A DNA stretch of 64,000 nt from UBA1757 sp963617485 (GCA_963617485.1 CAVEPA010000006.1:1-64000); one strand, 5' to 3'; shown: positions 25,213-33,925, counted from the stretch's first letter. Translations and numbers: made by a program. The notes: generated by a model not told the origin, from the sequence alone.

Positions 25213-25533
25213 TTAATAGTGGAACACTTCTTCCATATCGGCCCACCATTCACCCGGAGCGCGGGTTTCGAGCGGCTGCTGGCAAGGCTTGCATACATCC
25301 CACCAGCGCTGGGTCTCTTCGTCTGCGGCCATCTTGGCCATATCAGCTTCGTAGTCGTTGCCTACATATTCATAGTAACTGAACAACAGACCGTCCTTAT
25401 AGTAAATGCTGTAATTGCGTATGTTACAGTCGCTTATCATCTTTAGAACGCCTGGCCAGGCATGGGCATGAAGACGTTTGTATTCTTCCAGTTTTTCGGG
25501 TTTTACCGCGATGACTTGTCCGTATCGTTTCAT
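25213..25533 (-). CDS. rhaM: L-rhamnose mutarotase
   Basis: 106 aa, cytoplasmic. It interconverts alpha and beta anomers of L-rhamnose. MKRYGQVIAVKPEKLEEYKR, then His22 (LHAHAWPGVL) and the paired Trp of RWWD fit the RhaM/DUF718 family. It lies between the UroD-family gene (17 bases upstream) and fucP. Members near fucP can also be fucose-pathway genes, so the actual sugar is uncertain. Confidence 0.88.
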   Translation of the reverse strand: MKRYGQVIAVKPEKLEEYKRLHAHAWPGVLKMISDCNIRNYSIYYKDGLLFSYYEYVGNDYEADMAKMAADEETQRWWDVCKPCQQPLETRAPGEWWADMEEVFHY

Positions 25534-25550
25534 TGTGCTTGAATTTGAGA

Positions 25551-26588
25551 TTATTCGTGGATAGTTTTGAACAGCGCTTCGATATTGGCGGGGTTGATGT
25601 CGGGCAGAATCGCTTCGTGACTGGGCGAGAAAATGAGCCCGGTGGGGAAGACCTTGCGCACGCGACGCACATCGGCAGCCACTTCCTCGGGTGTGCCGTT
25701 CACCAGCAGGTGTTGCGCATCAATGCCGCCGAAGAAACAGCCTTTGCCGGCGAAGTCGGTCGCCAGCTTTTCGGCTTGCATATCCTTGGCCTTGGCTTGA
25801 ATAGGATGGATAACATCGATACCCAAAGAGAACAGGTCGTCGATGATGGGATAGATGGAGCCGCAGGAATGGTGAACCACCGTCAGACCGTAACTTTTGG
25901 CCTGGTCTACCAGCTTTTTGGTGCCTGGAAAGACAAATTCGCGCAATTCGTCCGGGCCTACCATCAAACCGGTCTGGCTACCAAAGTCGTTGCCGATAAG
26001 TACGGCATCCAGATAACCCTTGGTGGCTTCGTAGAAAATCTCGCCGCAATCCAGATAGAACTTGGTGATACGGTCGATGACGGCCTTGAACATTTCCGGT
26101 GCCGTGAACATGGTCATCAGGGCGTTCTCCATGCCGAAGGCCGAGCAGGCATCCTGAAAATGGGCGGCCCACATAATGCCCATACGTGCCATGTCTTCTG
26201 GAGCGCTTTGGGCCAGGCGGCGTGCCTTGTTGAAGTCGATATGCTCTTCGGGGTCGGGCCAAGGGAAGGTCTCTACCAAGGCTGGGTCGGTCATGTCTTC
26301 GAAGAAACCCGGGGCCGTTAGGGTGCGCTCGTCCTGGGCACCGCCAACGCCGCTCTTGGCGAAGGCCAGCGAACAGCCTATGTCGTTGGTGGGCGGATTG
26401 TCGTAAGGTACGGGTATGGGATATACATCGTCGTCAATCAGCCTTTTGAGGGCATCGACATTGTCAACCTTGAAATATTCGAATAGCCTGGGCAAGGCTC
26501 CCGGCACGGGCAAACCAAGCCAGCTGGCAGGACGGTCGACCTTTTCGCCACGGATGGTAGCGAAGAATCTTTCTCTGTGGGTCATCAT
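25551..26588 (-). CDS. UroD/MtaA-superfamily protein, putative methyltransferase
   Basis: 345 aa with a uroporphyrinogen-decarboxylase fold. Recognisable segments are THRERFFATIRGEKVDRPAS, IGNDFGSQTGLMVGPDELRE, VVHHSCGSIYPIIDDL and IFSPSHEAILPDINPANIEA. The H240-S241-C242 pair matches two zinc ligands of MtaA-type corrinoid methyltransferases; the third cysteine is replaced in the SPSH region. It is not HemE: it lacks the HemE N-terminal arginine motif, and a second paralogue lies divergently. First gene of the rhaM-fucP operon; related proteins often accompany deoxysugar genes. Start could be Met1 or Met2. Confidence 0.8.
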   Translation of the reverse strand: MMTHRERFFATIRGEKVDRPASWLGLPVPGALPRLFEYFKVDNVDALKRLIDDDVYPIPVPYDNPPTNDIGCSLAFAKSGVGGAQDERTLTAPGFFEDMTDPALVETFPWPDPEEHIDFNKARRLAQSAPEDMARMGIMWAAHFQDACSAFGMENALMTMFTAPEMFKAVIDRITKFYLDCGEIFYEATKGYLDAVLIGNDFGSQTGLMVGPDELREFVFPGTKKLVDQAKSYGLTVVHHSCGSIYPIIDDLFSLGIDVIHPIQAKAKDMQAEKLATDFAGKGCFFGGIDAQHLLVNGTPEEVAADVRRVRKVFPTGLIFSPSHEAILPDINPANIEALFKTIHE

Positions 26589-26688
26589 CGTTAAAAGTCG
26601 TAAAAAAGAAGTTAGTGGCGGCTAAGTTAGTGTTTTTTTCTTATACTTGCAGCAATTATTTCTACGCAGATTCCAAACGATAAAGATT

Positions 26689-27681
26689 ATGCTCAAATGG
26701 ATTGAACAGACCCTGCAGAGCCCTAAGGTGGCCGCAGTTCCCATAATGACCCATCCCGGTATCGAAATTATCGGCAAAACAGTGAAAGATGCCGTCTGCA
26801 ACGGTCAGGTGCACTATCAGGCGGTGAAGGCTTTGGTAGACAAATACCCTTCGGCCGCATCGACACTTATCATGGACCTTACCGTCGAGGCTGAGGCCTT
26901 CGGCGCTCCCATCCGAATGACCGACAACGAGATTCCCACTATTTGCGGGAGGCTGCTCTCTGACGCTGCCGCGATAGATGCACTCAAAGTTCCTTCCCTT
27001 TCGGCCGGGCGCGTGCCGCAATACTTGATGGCCGATATGCTCAGTGCCAGAACCATCAGCTCGCGTCCCGTTTTTGCCGGCTGCATCGGTCCCTTCTCGC
27101 TGGCCGGCCGTCTGTACGATATGAACGAAATCATGATGGGTATCTACATCGAACCCGATGCCATGCACCGGCTGCTCGAAAAATGCACGGCTTTCCTGCT
27201 CAATTACTGTCAGGCTATCAAGAAAACGGGTGTGGCTGGCGTAGTGATGGCCGAACCCGCTGCCGGTCTGCTCTCGAACGAAGATGCCCTCACTTTCTCC
27301 ACCCAATACATTCAGCGCATCGTGCAAGCCGTTCAAGACGACAACTTTACGCTGATACTGCACAACTGCGGCAACACCGGACACTGCACCGACGCCATGG
27401 TACAGAGCGGTGCCAGGGCCTTGCACTTCGGCAATATGATAGATATGGAACAGGTGATGCGCGAGGTGCCTTCCAACATAATGGTGATGGGCAATCTCGA
27501 TCCGGTGTCCATCTTCAAGCAAGCAAGCCCCGAAAAGGTATATGCCGCTACCATGGAATTGCTCGAAAAGATGAAGCCTTACAGCAATTTCGTCATCTCT
27601 TCGGGTTGTGACTTGCCGCCCGAAGTTCCCTTTGCCAACATCGATGCCTTCTTTAAGGCCGTTGACGATTTCTCCAAGTAG
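26689..27681 (+). CDS. MtaA/CmuA-type corrinoid methyltransferase (UroD fold)
   Basis: 330 aa from the ATG at 26689; the 14 residues upstream in the open frame are not family-like. Zinc-site residues are complete: H225-N-C227 in TLILHNCGNTGHC and C307 in ISSGCDLPPEVPFANIDAFF, the arrangement of methylcobalamin:coenzyme M methyltransferases. GVVMAEPAAGLLSNED is also typical. It is expected to move a methyl group between a corrinoid protein and a thiol. Bacteroidales lack coenzyme M, so the acceptor is unknown. Divergent from the other UroD-family gene across a 100-base gap. Confidence 0.82.
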   Translation: MLKWIEQTLQSPKVAAVPIMTHPGIEIIGKTVKDAVCNGQVHYQAVKALVDKYPSAASTLIMDLTVEAEAFGAPIRMTDNEIPTICGRLLSDAAAIDALKVPSLSAGRVPQYLMADMLSARTISSRPVFAGCIGPFSLAGRLYDMNEIMMGIYIEPDAMHRLLEKCTAFLLNYCQAIKKTGVAGVVMAEPAAGLLSNEDALTFSTQYIQRIVQAVQDDNFTLILHNCGNTGHCTDAMVQSGARALHFGNMIDMEQVMREVPSNIMVMGNLDPVSIFKQASPEKVYAATMELLEKMKPYSNFVISSGCDLPPEVPFANIDAFFKAVDDFSK

Positions 27682-27684
27682 TTT

Positions 27685-27930
27685 TCAGAAGCTCAGTCGC
27701 AGCGTTTCGCCTGCCTTGAGTGCAACTTGACGCAGCTCCTTGCCGCGTAGCGAGAGACTGACGCTTTGGTCGACGGACGAAACCAGCTCGACTGTCGCTC
27801 CCGTGGCCGTCCATGCGAGACGCGGTGCGAGTCGTGGGTGGTCATCAGGTTGTTGTTGAAGTAAGTGTCGCCGGCCAGTAGCAGTGCCAGCAGACAACAT
27901 CTGTTGCGGAGAGTCGCGAAGAAAATCTTT
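27685..27930 (-). pseudogene. Degraded C-terminal fragment of an exported protein, possibly a carbohydrate enzyme
   Basis: Two overlapping minus-strand frames appear to be pieces of one old gene. The distal frame reads LLALLLAGDTYFNNNLMTTH, the proximal one LAWTATGATVELVSSVDQSV followed by SLSLRGKELRQVALKAGETL and RLSF before a stop at 27685. They join near 27810 only through a frameshift. The terminal beta-strand pattern is like the last domain of many Bacteroidales glycoside hydrolases or lyases. No start or active site remains. The family cannot be named. Confidence 0.35.
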
Positions 27931-27944
27931 ATGCGTATGGGGGT

Positions 27945-29216
27945 TCAGGATTGTTTGTGGGTCATGATGTCGAGTATCACCTCGTCGGTTTCGTTCATGC
28001 CTTCGAAGCCTAAACGGCCGATGTTGGCGATGCTGCGGTCGATGTCGTTCTCGGCCAGACCGTCGGTGTTTTCCACCACCTTGTCGTTGAGTGCCAGTTC
28101 GGAGCTGACAAAGGCCGAGTAAAGCCCGGTGGTAATCTTAAGGGCGCAACTGGGCTTGGCACCGTCGCAGGCCATACCCGCCAGCGTATTGATCATATTT
28201 TTGATGGTGTAGCAGATTTGCTCGAAGCTGCCGTTCTGCAGGTAGCAGATGCTGGCAGCCACACCGATAGAGGCGTTCACGATGCCGCAGAGCGCCGACA
28301 GCCGGCCGATGCCCTGTTTGATGTAGATGGAGTAGAGGTGGCTCATGATAAGGGCGCGCGTCATCCTTTCCTTGTCGATGCCTTTGCGCAGGGCGTATTC
28401 GTAGACGGCCAGCGTGCAGGTGATGCCTTGGTTGCCACTGCCCGAATTGCTGTAGACGGGTTTGGTGCAGCCGTCCATACGGGCATCGGCGGCGGCCACG
28501 GTCTTGGCAACGATATTGTGGACGATGTCGCAGCCGGCGTTGCGGAGCAGTATTTTGCCGGTGGAAAGGCCATGGCCTTTCATTCCTTCGTCGGAGGCGG
28601 CAACGTTGTAGGGAATGGTGTCCAGGATGAATTCAAGCTCTTCGACGGGCGTTTCGGTGGCAAACTGATAGACCTTGCGGGCACTGAGTTTGGGCGAACC
28701 GTCCTTGGCCTGCTCGTGGTTGGGTGTCAGCGGCCGGTCGAGCAACACCTGACCGTCCTTTTCGATATGCACAAAGTGCGTATGCTGCTGGGCAATGGTG
28801 GCGACGGCCTGATGCCCTTGTCCTTGGCAGAGACATTCCACGTAAAGCTTCTCGGGTGTGTCCTTGAGCGCAATGGTGATGTCGCCCGTGTGCTCGTCGA
28901 GCCATTGTTTCGAGGCCTGCACCTCTTCTTCTTTCAAGTCGAGCACTTCCAGCTGACGTTCACTCTTGCCGGCGACAAGGCCCATGGCTATGGCGATAGG
29001 CAAGCCTATCATGCCCGTGCCGGGGATGCCCACGCCCATGGCGTTTTTGAAGATATTGCGGCTTAGCAGCACTTTTACTTGGTCGGGAAGGAAACCGAGC
29101 GTCTCGCGGGCCTTGGCGACAGCCAAGGCCACGGCAACCGGTTCGGTGCAGCCCATGGCCAGCACCACTTCGCGGCGCATAAGCGCCTTTATGTCAGCAA
29201 TTTCTTGTTTCGTCAT
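27945..29216 (-). CDS. UPF0597 / L-cysteine desulfidase family protein
   Basis: 423 aa, cytoplasmic. The start ALMRREVVLAMGCTEPVAVA with Cys23 and the C-terminal cysteine-containing segment ASICYLQNGSFEQICYTIKN plus MACDGAKPSCALKI fit the serine-dehydratase-alpha-like UPF0597 family (CyuA/YhaM), Fe-S enzymes that break L-cysteine into sulfide, ammonia and pyruvate. It starts one base after the GNAT stop, last of a six-gene operon that also carries an amino-acid exporter pair, consistent with thiol amino-acid handling. Confidence 0.88.
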   Translation of the reverse strand: MTKQEIADIKALMRREVVLAMGCTEPVAVALAVAKARETLGFLPDQVKVLLSRNIFKNAMGVGIPGTGMIGLPIAIAMGLVAGKSERQLEVLDLKEEEVQASKQWLDEHTGDITIALKDTPEKLYVECLCQGQGHQAVATIAQQHTHFVHIEKDGQVLLDRPLTPNHEQAKDGSPKLSARKVYQFATETPVEELEFILDTIPYNVAASDEGMKGHGLSTGKILLRNAGCDIVHNIVAKTVAAADARMDGCTKPVYSNSGSGNQGITCTLAVYEYALRKGIDKERMTRALIMSHLYSIYIKQGIGRLSALCGIVNASIGVAASICYLQNGSFEQICYTIKNMINTLAGMACDGAKPSCALKITTGLYSAFVSSELALNDKVVENTDGLAENDIDRSIANIGRLGFEGMNETDEVILDIMTHKQS

Positions 29217-29217
29217 A

Positions 29218-29712
29218 TCAGATATCTATGGCCATAATGTAGTCGTTCATGTAGTAATCCTCGCCGATAGGGAAATCGCCTTGGCGGTCTTTGTGCATAC
29301 CCATCTTTTCGTAGAAATGGATGGCTTTGTTGTGACGGTTCACGTTCAGCTCCATGCGGCAGGGCTGGGGATGCTCCTCCTTGATTTCCCTGACAATGTG
29401 CTTCCAAAGATAAGTTCCCAAACCGCTACCTTGGGCCTCGGGCATGACATAAATTTTCTGCAGATGGAAAAGACTGTCGTTTTCGCGGTTGTAAGAAGCA
29501 TAGCCCACCGGTTCATCGTCTTCGTAAGCGATGTAATAATGATGCCCGTCCTGCATTTGCTCGCGCAGGCTGGGCAGACTGTACATCCAGTCCATCATAT
29601 AATCGATTTGGTCTTCTTCCAGTATTTTTTCGTAAGTGGCTGGAAAACAAATGCAAGCCATGGTCCGGATAAGCGGACAATCATCAAGATTGGCTTTGCG
29701 AATGTGGCGCAT
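29218..29712 (-). CDS. GNAT-family N-acetyltransferase
   Basis: 164 aa. The acetyl-CoA-binding motif A is LQKIYVMPEAQGSGLGTYLW with Q/RxxGxG/A as QGSGLG; motif B follows as MELNVNRHNKAIHFYEKMGM. Substrate unknown. It sits between the B12-activation-domain gene (12 bases) and the desulfidase gene (one base), so translation is probably coupled. Confidence 0.9.
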   Translation of the reverse strand: MRHIRKANLDDCPLIRTMACICFPATYEKILEEDQIDYMMDWMYSLPSLREQMQDGHHYYIAYEDDEPVGYASYNRENDSLFHLQKIYVMPEAQGSGLGTYLWKHIVREIKEEHPQPCRMELNVNRHNKAIHFYEKMGMHKDRQGDFPIGEDYYMNDYIMAIDI

Positions 29713-29724
29713 AGTTGTCTATAT

Positions 29725-30435
29725 TTAATGAGTTGTTTTTTGTACCAAGTGACGGTAGATGCAGGTCTTGTTCTGACAGATGGCGCAGCCGTAAGGACGT
29801 TTTTTGCTGCCGCTGCCCAGCCCCATGATGCCGCTCACCGATTTGATGGGATACATCAGACAGGAATCGTTCAGGCTGATGCCACAGGGATTGTTGCCAA
29901 TAAGCGAGAACAGTGGCTTTTGGTCGGATAAGGGCCAATTGCAGTAGCCCGGGCTGTAGCGGTTGGTGATGTTCCAGCCGCGCGCCTGACATTTTTCTTC
30001 GAGCAGACGCTGGATGCGGTCCATGGCATTCTCTACGCTGAGCGAACCTAGGGCATCGCAAAGGTAGGCTTCCAACTGGTCGCCGTTTTGGGTAAAGGCA
30101 CGCGTGCGCTCGCTGAAGACAGCTCCGGCCGTGCAAAGGAATAGAGCTGCGTAGTCGCTGCCTTGCAGATATCCGGCCACTTGACGGCCGCATTGCAGCC
30201 AGCCCTCACCGATGCGTACCAGACCTTGCGCTACATCGATATGGTCGATGGCTTGCACGCAGTAGCCTCCGATGCTCTGAAAAGCCTGGCCATTACCGAG
30301 TTCCTGCAACTGTTGGCAGACAAAACTATAGGCCGGGTCGTCCAAATCGGCACTCAGATGCAGATAATCGCAGGCTTGGGCGGGCGTTGGCAGCACCTCC
30401 GACAAAGGAAAACGGTAGGTATTGAATTCACTCAT
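29725..30435 (-). CDS. Stand-alone MetH reactivation-domain protein
   Basis: 236 aa resembling the C-terminal activation domain of B12-dependent methionine synthase but without its catalytic modules. The signature NRYSPGYCNWPLSDQ at 158-172 corresponds to the MetH activation-domain RxxPGYxxxPD region, and LMYPIKSVSGIMG follows. An added C-terminal cluster C217-x2-C220-x4-C225 could bind metal or an Fe-S centre, as in reductive activators of corrinoid proteins. It is separate from metH and lies 2 kb from an MtaA-type methyltransferase. It overlaps the downstream edge of the ThrE gene by four bases. Confidence 0.85.
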   Translation of the reverse strand: MSEFNTYRFPLSEVLPTPAQACDYLHLSADLDDPAYSFVCQQLQELGNGQAFQSIGGYCVQAIDHIDVAQGLVRIGEGWLQCGRQVAGYLQGSDYAALFLCTAGAVFSERTRAFTQNGDQLEAYLCDALGSLSVENAMDRIQRLLEEKCQARGWNITNRYSPGYCNWPLSDQKPLFSLIGNNPCGISLNDSCLMYPIKSVSGIMGLGSGSKKRPYGCAICQNKTCIYRHLVQKTTH

Positions 30436-30899
30436 GAGCGTTGGCGGCGGAAGAATTTAAGCAGTTTGAACAGTTCTTGGGGCAGATCGTGGATAAGGGC
30501 GATGCCCAAAACGATGGCCACCGACGATTTAAGTGCCAGCAGCCCATAACTGAGTGCCAAATCCAATTGATTGACAATCAGATAATAGGTAGACCAATAG
30601 ATGCCGGCTCCGGGAACGATGGGAAAGAGCCCCGGAATGAGGAATATCATCGAAGGACATTGTCTCAGTACGGCAAAACAGCGGGCCGAAGTGGCGATGA
30701 ACAGGGTGCTGAAAAACGTAGAACCAACCACGGAAAATCCCAGCACTTTCAAAAAGAACAGGTAGGCCGCCCAGCCGATGGCACCCGTTAGGCCGGCGGC
30801 GAAGAAATGCCGGGACGAGACGCTGAAGATGGCCGAAAAAGCGTAAGTGCCCACAAAACCGGCCAGCACCTGTATCAACATTTCGTTCCAGGTAATCAT
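30432..30899 (-). CDS. Threonine/serine exporter, C-terminal-type subunit
   Basis: 155 aa, about five membrane helices, DUF3815/ThrE_2 family (FLIPGLFPIVPGAGIYWSTY is the marker). The ATG at 30899 overlaps the stop of the partner gene as ATGA; the longer frame adds seven unlikely residues. Together with the next gene it makes a two-part ThrE-type inner-membrane exporter. Confidence 0.88.
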   Translation of the reverse strand: MITWNEMLIQVLAGFVGTYAFSAIFSVSSRHFFAAGLTGAIGWAAYLFFLKVLGFSVVGSTFFSTLFIATSARCFAVLRQCPSMIFLIPGLFPIVPGAGIYWSTYYLIVNQLDLALSYGLLALKSSVAIVLGIALIHDLPQELFKLLKFFRRQRS

Positions 30900-31669
30900 A
30901 GAACAACACCCTCCAACCAATTGTTACAGAGCACCAAGGCGATACTGACACCCAAGGCGATGCAGACGAAAATAATGACGGCATCCATCATGCGGATAAA
31001 GCCCGACAGATAGTCGCCGTTGGTAAGGTCGCGAATGCCGTTCACGAACGACACTCCCGGAATAAGCGGCATCACGGCACCGATAATCATCTGGCCCAGA
31101 TGTTCTCCCAGGCCGAAATGCAAGCCCAGCACACAGGTGCCGGCCGCGATGAAGCTGGCGATGATATTGTTGAATATCTTGGAAAGGTGGGAACCTCCCA
31201 CATAAGAAACAAAAGTGTAAAGCATCAGGCCGGCCACCAACGCTACGACGGCATCTTTGGCGTTGCCTCCGAAAAGCACGCTGAAGGCGCCCGCACCGAC
31301 GCCCGCTGCCAGAATCATCTTCCATTTGGCCAGTCGCTTCATGTGCCGTATTTCTCGGAGACGCTGCATAGCCTCGTCTATACTGTATTTGCCGCTGACG
31401 ATGTCGCGGGAGAGCTGGCTCACGGCCTCCACCTTGTCGAATTGGGAACCAAGGACGGGTATGGGCTTGATTTGTGCGTAGTTGCCGCCGCTGGTCGAGA
31501 AGATGCCGTTGGAGAGTATGTAGAATTGCTTGTCGGTGATGCCGTAATGGTCGACGATGCGGTTCATGGTTTCGTCCACGCGCTGCAGTTCGGCACCGTT
31601 TTCCATCAAAATCTGCCCGGCTAGGCAGGCCAGGTCCATCGCTTTGGCGTTATCGTTGACAGAATCCAT
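30896..31669 (-). CDS. Threonine/serine exporter, N-terminal-type subunit (DUF1212)
   Basis: 257 aa from the ATG at 31669. A cytoplasmic N-terminal domain (LACLAGQILMENGAELQRVD, SRDIVSGKYSIDEAMQRLRE) is followed by about five helices, with VMPLIPGVSFVNGIRDL near the end, as in the ThrE/YjjP family. It starts 13 bases after the MBL-hydrolase stop, within the same operon. Substrate assignment to threonine or serine is by family only; dicarboxylate export is also known for YjjPB relatives. Confidence 0.88.
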   Translation of the reverse strand: MDSVNDNAKAMDLACLAGQILMENGAELQRVDETMNRIVDHYGITDKQFYILSNGIFSTSGGNYAQIKPIPVLGSQFDKVEAVSQLSRDIVSGKYSIDEAMQRLREIRHMKRLAKWKMILAAGVGAGAFSVLFGGNAKDAVVALVAGLMLYTFVSYVGGSHLSKIFNNIIASFIAAGTCVLGLHFGLGEHLGQMIIGAVMPLIPGVSFVNGIRDLTNGDYLSGFIRMMDAVIIFVCIALGVSIALVLCNNWLEGVVL

Positions 31670-31682
31670 AAGAGGAAAAGGT

Positions 31683-32531
31683 TTAGAGCGCTTGGCCGGT
31701 TGAAGGATACTTGATGCCTGCGCTGATGTGTTTGCCCGTTTGTCGCAGGTCGGCATAGGCGGTGCAGGCATCGTGATAAAAGACCATTTTGCTTTGGCTG
31801 TCAGCAGCTTTTTGCAGGATGCGCGTCTTTTCGGTTACCGACAGACAGGCTTGGTTGTCGATGGCGGCCACGCAGCCTTGGACAATGTGCAGGCACATGG
31901 GAACGACATCGCCCGAGATGCAGAAATTGCCACAGTCGGTTTGGACAAAGGCCACCAGTTGTCCGAAAGTATGGCCTTCGGCCTGATACAGCTTCAGCCC
32001 CGGAAAGAGCTCCAGCCCATCGTTGCCCAGTTCCAGCTTTTGCATAAGACCGGCCTTTTCGATGGCCAGCAGGTTGTCTTTTAGATAGGAATCGCTTTCC
32101 CAAGGGCCAGGCTGCATGGCATTTTGCCATTGGGCCAGCGTGGTGTAGTGACGGGCGTTGGGAAAGGCAAGCTGTCGCTGTCCGCCGGCATCGATATAGC
32201 TGCAACCGCCGCAATGGTCGAAGTGCAAGTGGCTGAGTATTACATCGGTAACTTCTTCGGGACGATAGCCGTTCTCGGCTAGGCCCTGACGGACATCCTT
32301 CAAGTGGTGGAAGCGGTAGTAGTCCATGCCCTCGGGAGCTGTGCTGCCTACTCCGGTGTCGAAGAGAACTTTGCGTGCGCCGAAGTCGACAAAGAAACAG
32401 CGCATGGCCAAGGGACATCGGTTGTCGCTGTCGACAGGGTACTTGCCCGACCAAACCTTGCGCGACATAATGCCGAACATGGCGCCCCCGTCGGTGGAAA
32501 AGAAACCGCTCTCGATGCAGAATGTTCTCAT
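31683..32531 (-). CDS. MBL-fold metal-dependent hydrolase
   Basis: 282 aa, cytoplasmic. The metallo-beta-lactamase signature HLHFDH lies near residue 100 (VILSHLHFDHCGG); further ligands are plausible at AEGHTFGQL, ISGDVV and FYHDAC. The family includes lactonases and other hydrolases; the substrate cannot be told. First gene of a six-gene minus-strand operon; a TACTTTTG promoter box lies 18 bases upstream. Confidence 0.88.
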   Translation of the reverse strand: MRTFCIESGFFSTDGGAMFGIMSRKVWSGKYPVDSDNRCPLAMRCFFVDFGARKVLFDTGVGSTAPEGMDYYRFHHLKDVRQGLAENGYRPEEVTDVILSHLHFDHCGGCSYIDAGGQRQLAFPNARHYTTLAQWQNAMQPGPWESDSYLKDNLLAIEKAGLMQKLELGNDGLELFPGLKLYQAEGHTFGQLVAFVQTDCGNFCISGDVVPMCLHIVQGCVAAIDNQACLSVTEKTRILQKAADSQSKMVFYHDACTAYADLRQTGKHISAGIKYPSTGQAL

Positions 32532-32549
32532 TGCTTGATTTTTGCGTGG

Positions 32550-32557
32550 CAAAAGTA
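32550..32557 (-). promoter_or_regulatory. -7 promoter element of the MBL-ThrE-MetH-act operon
   Basis: Minus strand TACTTTTG, an exact -7 match 18 bases before the first gene of the operon that ends at 27945. Confidence 0.55.
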
Positions 32558-32600
32558 ACTATTAATTTTCACTTGCACTCCGTGGAACGACATTTTGTTG

Positions 32601-32608
32601 TATCTTCG
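32601..32608 (+). promoter_or_regulatory. -7-like element for the GH105 gene
   Basis: TATCTTCG differs from TAnnTTTG at one position and lies 26 bases before the GH105 ATG, divergent from the MBL operon promoter. Confidence 0.4.
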
Positions 32609-32634
32609 CGGCAATCATTGAAAAACTTGCATCT

Positions 32635-33885
32635 ATGAAATTGAAAACAATCCTGTGCCTGCTGCCGGTGCTCGCGCTGGTCTCTTGCGGCCACAAGCAG
32701 GAAAGCCGTCAGCTGTGGAACAATCCCGACAAACCACTCTCGGTGTGGATGGCCGACAGCGAACTGAGCCGCCTTCCCGACGGCACTTATCTTGACGGTG
32801 CCAATGGGCGTTTGAAGTGGAACTATACTTCGAGCATCGAAATGCGCGCCTTTATGGATTTGTCGCAATACACCGGCGATGAGCGCTACTGGAACTTCAC
32901 CCGCCAGTATGTCGATACGATGATAAACGAAGCCGGAGTCATTACCGGTTATAAGGTGAGCAACTACAACATCGACCATATCTGCCCGGCCAGAATGCTC
33001 GTCGGTATGTACGAGCGCTACGGCGACCAACGCTACAAGATTGCCATGGATACGGTGTTCTCGCAGATTGAGACCCATCCCCGTACGCAGGACAGCGGTT
33101 TCTGGCACAAGAAGGTGTATCCGCATCAGATGTGGTTGGATGGTCTGTACATGGGCGCTCCCTTCTATGCCGAATACGTCAGCCGTTATATTCCCGAAAA
33201 AGACAGGGCTGCCTATTACCAAGACATCGCCCGCCAGTTTATTGTGGTGGGCCAACACACCTACGATGCCAAGACCAAGACCTACCGTCACGGCTGGGAC
33301 GAAAGCCGGACCATGTCGTGGGCCGATCCGCAAACCGGTCAGTCGGCGCATTGCTGGGGACGTGGCCTGGGCTGGTATGTGATGGGCATGGTGGATGTGC
33401 TGGAATATCTGCCCGAAGGCTCCGACCGCGACCAAGTGGTGAAGATTCTACAGGATATCTATCTGGTTACCTTGCCCAAATACCAAGACCACAAAACCAA
33501 GATGTGGTATCAGGTGCTCGATTGCCCAAGGCGTAAGGGCAACTATCTGGAATCGACAGGTTCCGTCATGTTTGTCTATGGTTTTCTGAAAGGTATCAAA
33601 CTGGGTGTCTTCGACCAGGCCTACACTTTCAAGGCCATGGAATGGTACCGCAGGTTCGTCGACCGTTTTGTCAAGGAGAATGCCGATGGCACTATTTCCA
33701 TCACCGATTGCTGCGCTGGAGCCGGTTTGGGCGGTGGCAAACCCGGTACGCCTGGACGTAGCGGCAAGTTCGATTATTACGTTAACGAAACTGTTATCAT
33801 CGAGAACGACAACAAGGCCGTTGGCCCCTTTATCTGGGCTTCCATGATGTACGAAGATTTAGTAAAGGAGCAAGCCGCCAAGTAG
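32635..33885 (+). CDS. GH105 unsaturated rhamnogalacturonyl hydrolase, lipoprotein
   Basis: 416 aa. The signal peptide carries a lipobox at Cys18 (LALVSC). The six-hairpin barrel motifs are VSNYNIDHICPARMLVGMY (Asp114) and YPHQMWLDGLYMGAPF with Asp169, matching the catalytic aspartate of YteR/YesR. GH105 enzymes remove the unsaturated uronic acid left by rhamnogalacturonan lyases and release rhamnose units. That fits the mutarotase and symporter 7 kb away, but no polysaccharide-lyase or SusCD pair accompanies it here. Confidence 0.92.
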   Translation: MKLKTILCLLPVLALVSCGHKQESRQLWNNPDKPLSVWMADSELSRLPDGTYLDGANGRLKWNYTSSIEMRAFMDLSQYTGDERYWNFTRQYVDTMINEAGVITGYKVSNYNIDHICPARMLVGMYERYGDQRYKIAMDTVFSQIETHPRTQDSGFWHKKVYPHQMWLDGLYMGAPFYAEYVSRYIPEKDRAAYYQDIARQFIVVGQHTYDAKTKTYRHGWDESRTMSWADPQTGQSAHCWGRGLGWYVMGMVDVLEYLPEGSDRDQVVKILQDIYLVTLPKYQDHKTKMWYQVLDCPRRKGNYLESTGSVMFVYGFLKGIKLGVFDQAYTFKAMEWYRRFVDRFVKENADGTISITDCCAGAGLGGGKPGTPGRSGKFDYYVNETVIIENDNKAVGPFIWASMMYEDLVKEQAAK

Positions 33886-33911
33886 TGATGGCGGACGTAC
33901 GTATAAAAATC

Positions 33912-33925
33912 CATAAATATTTATG
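33912..33925 (+). repeat. 14-base AT palindrome upstream of mdh
   Basis: CATAAATATTTATG is perfectly self-complementary and overlaps the position expected for the mdh -33 promoter region. It might be an operator or a coincidence of AT-rich promoter DNA. Confidence 0.35.

Noticed and set aside
25551..26588. Uroporphyrinogen decarboxylase (HemE) for haem synthesis
   Set aside because: The HemE-specific N-terminal arginine motif is absent, the zinc-type HxC pair is present, and a paralogue lies alongside; the methyltransferase branch fits better.
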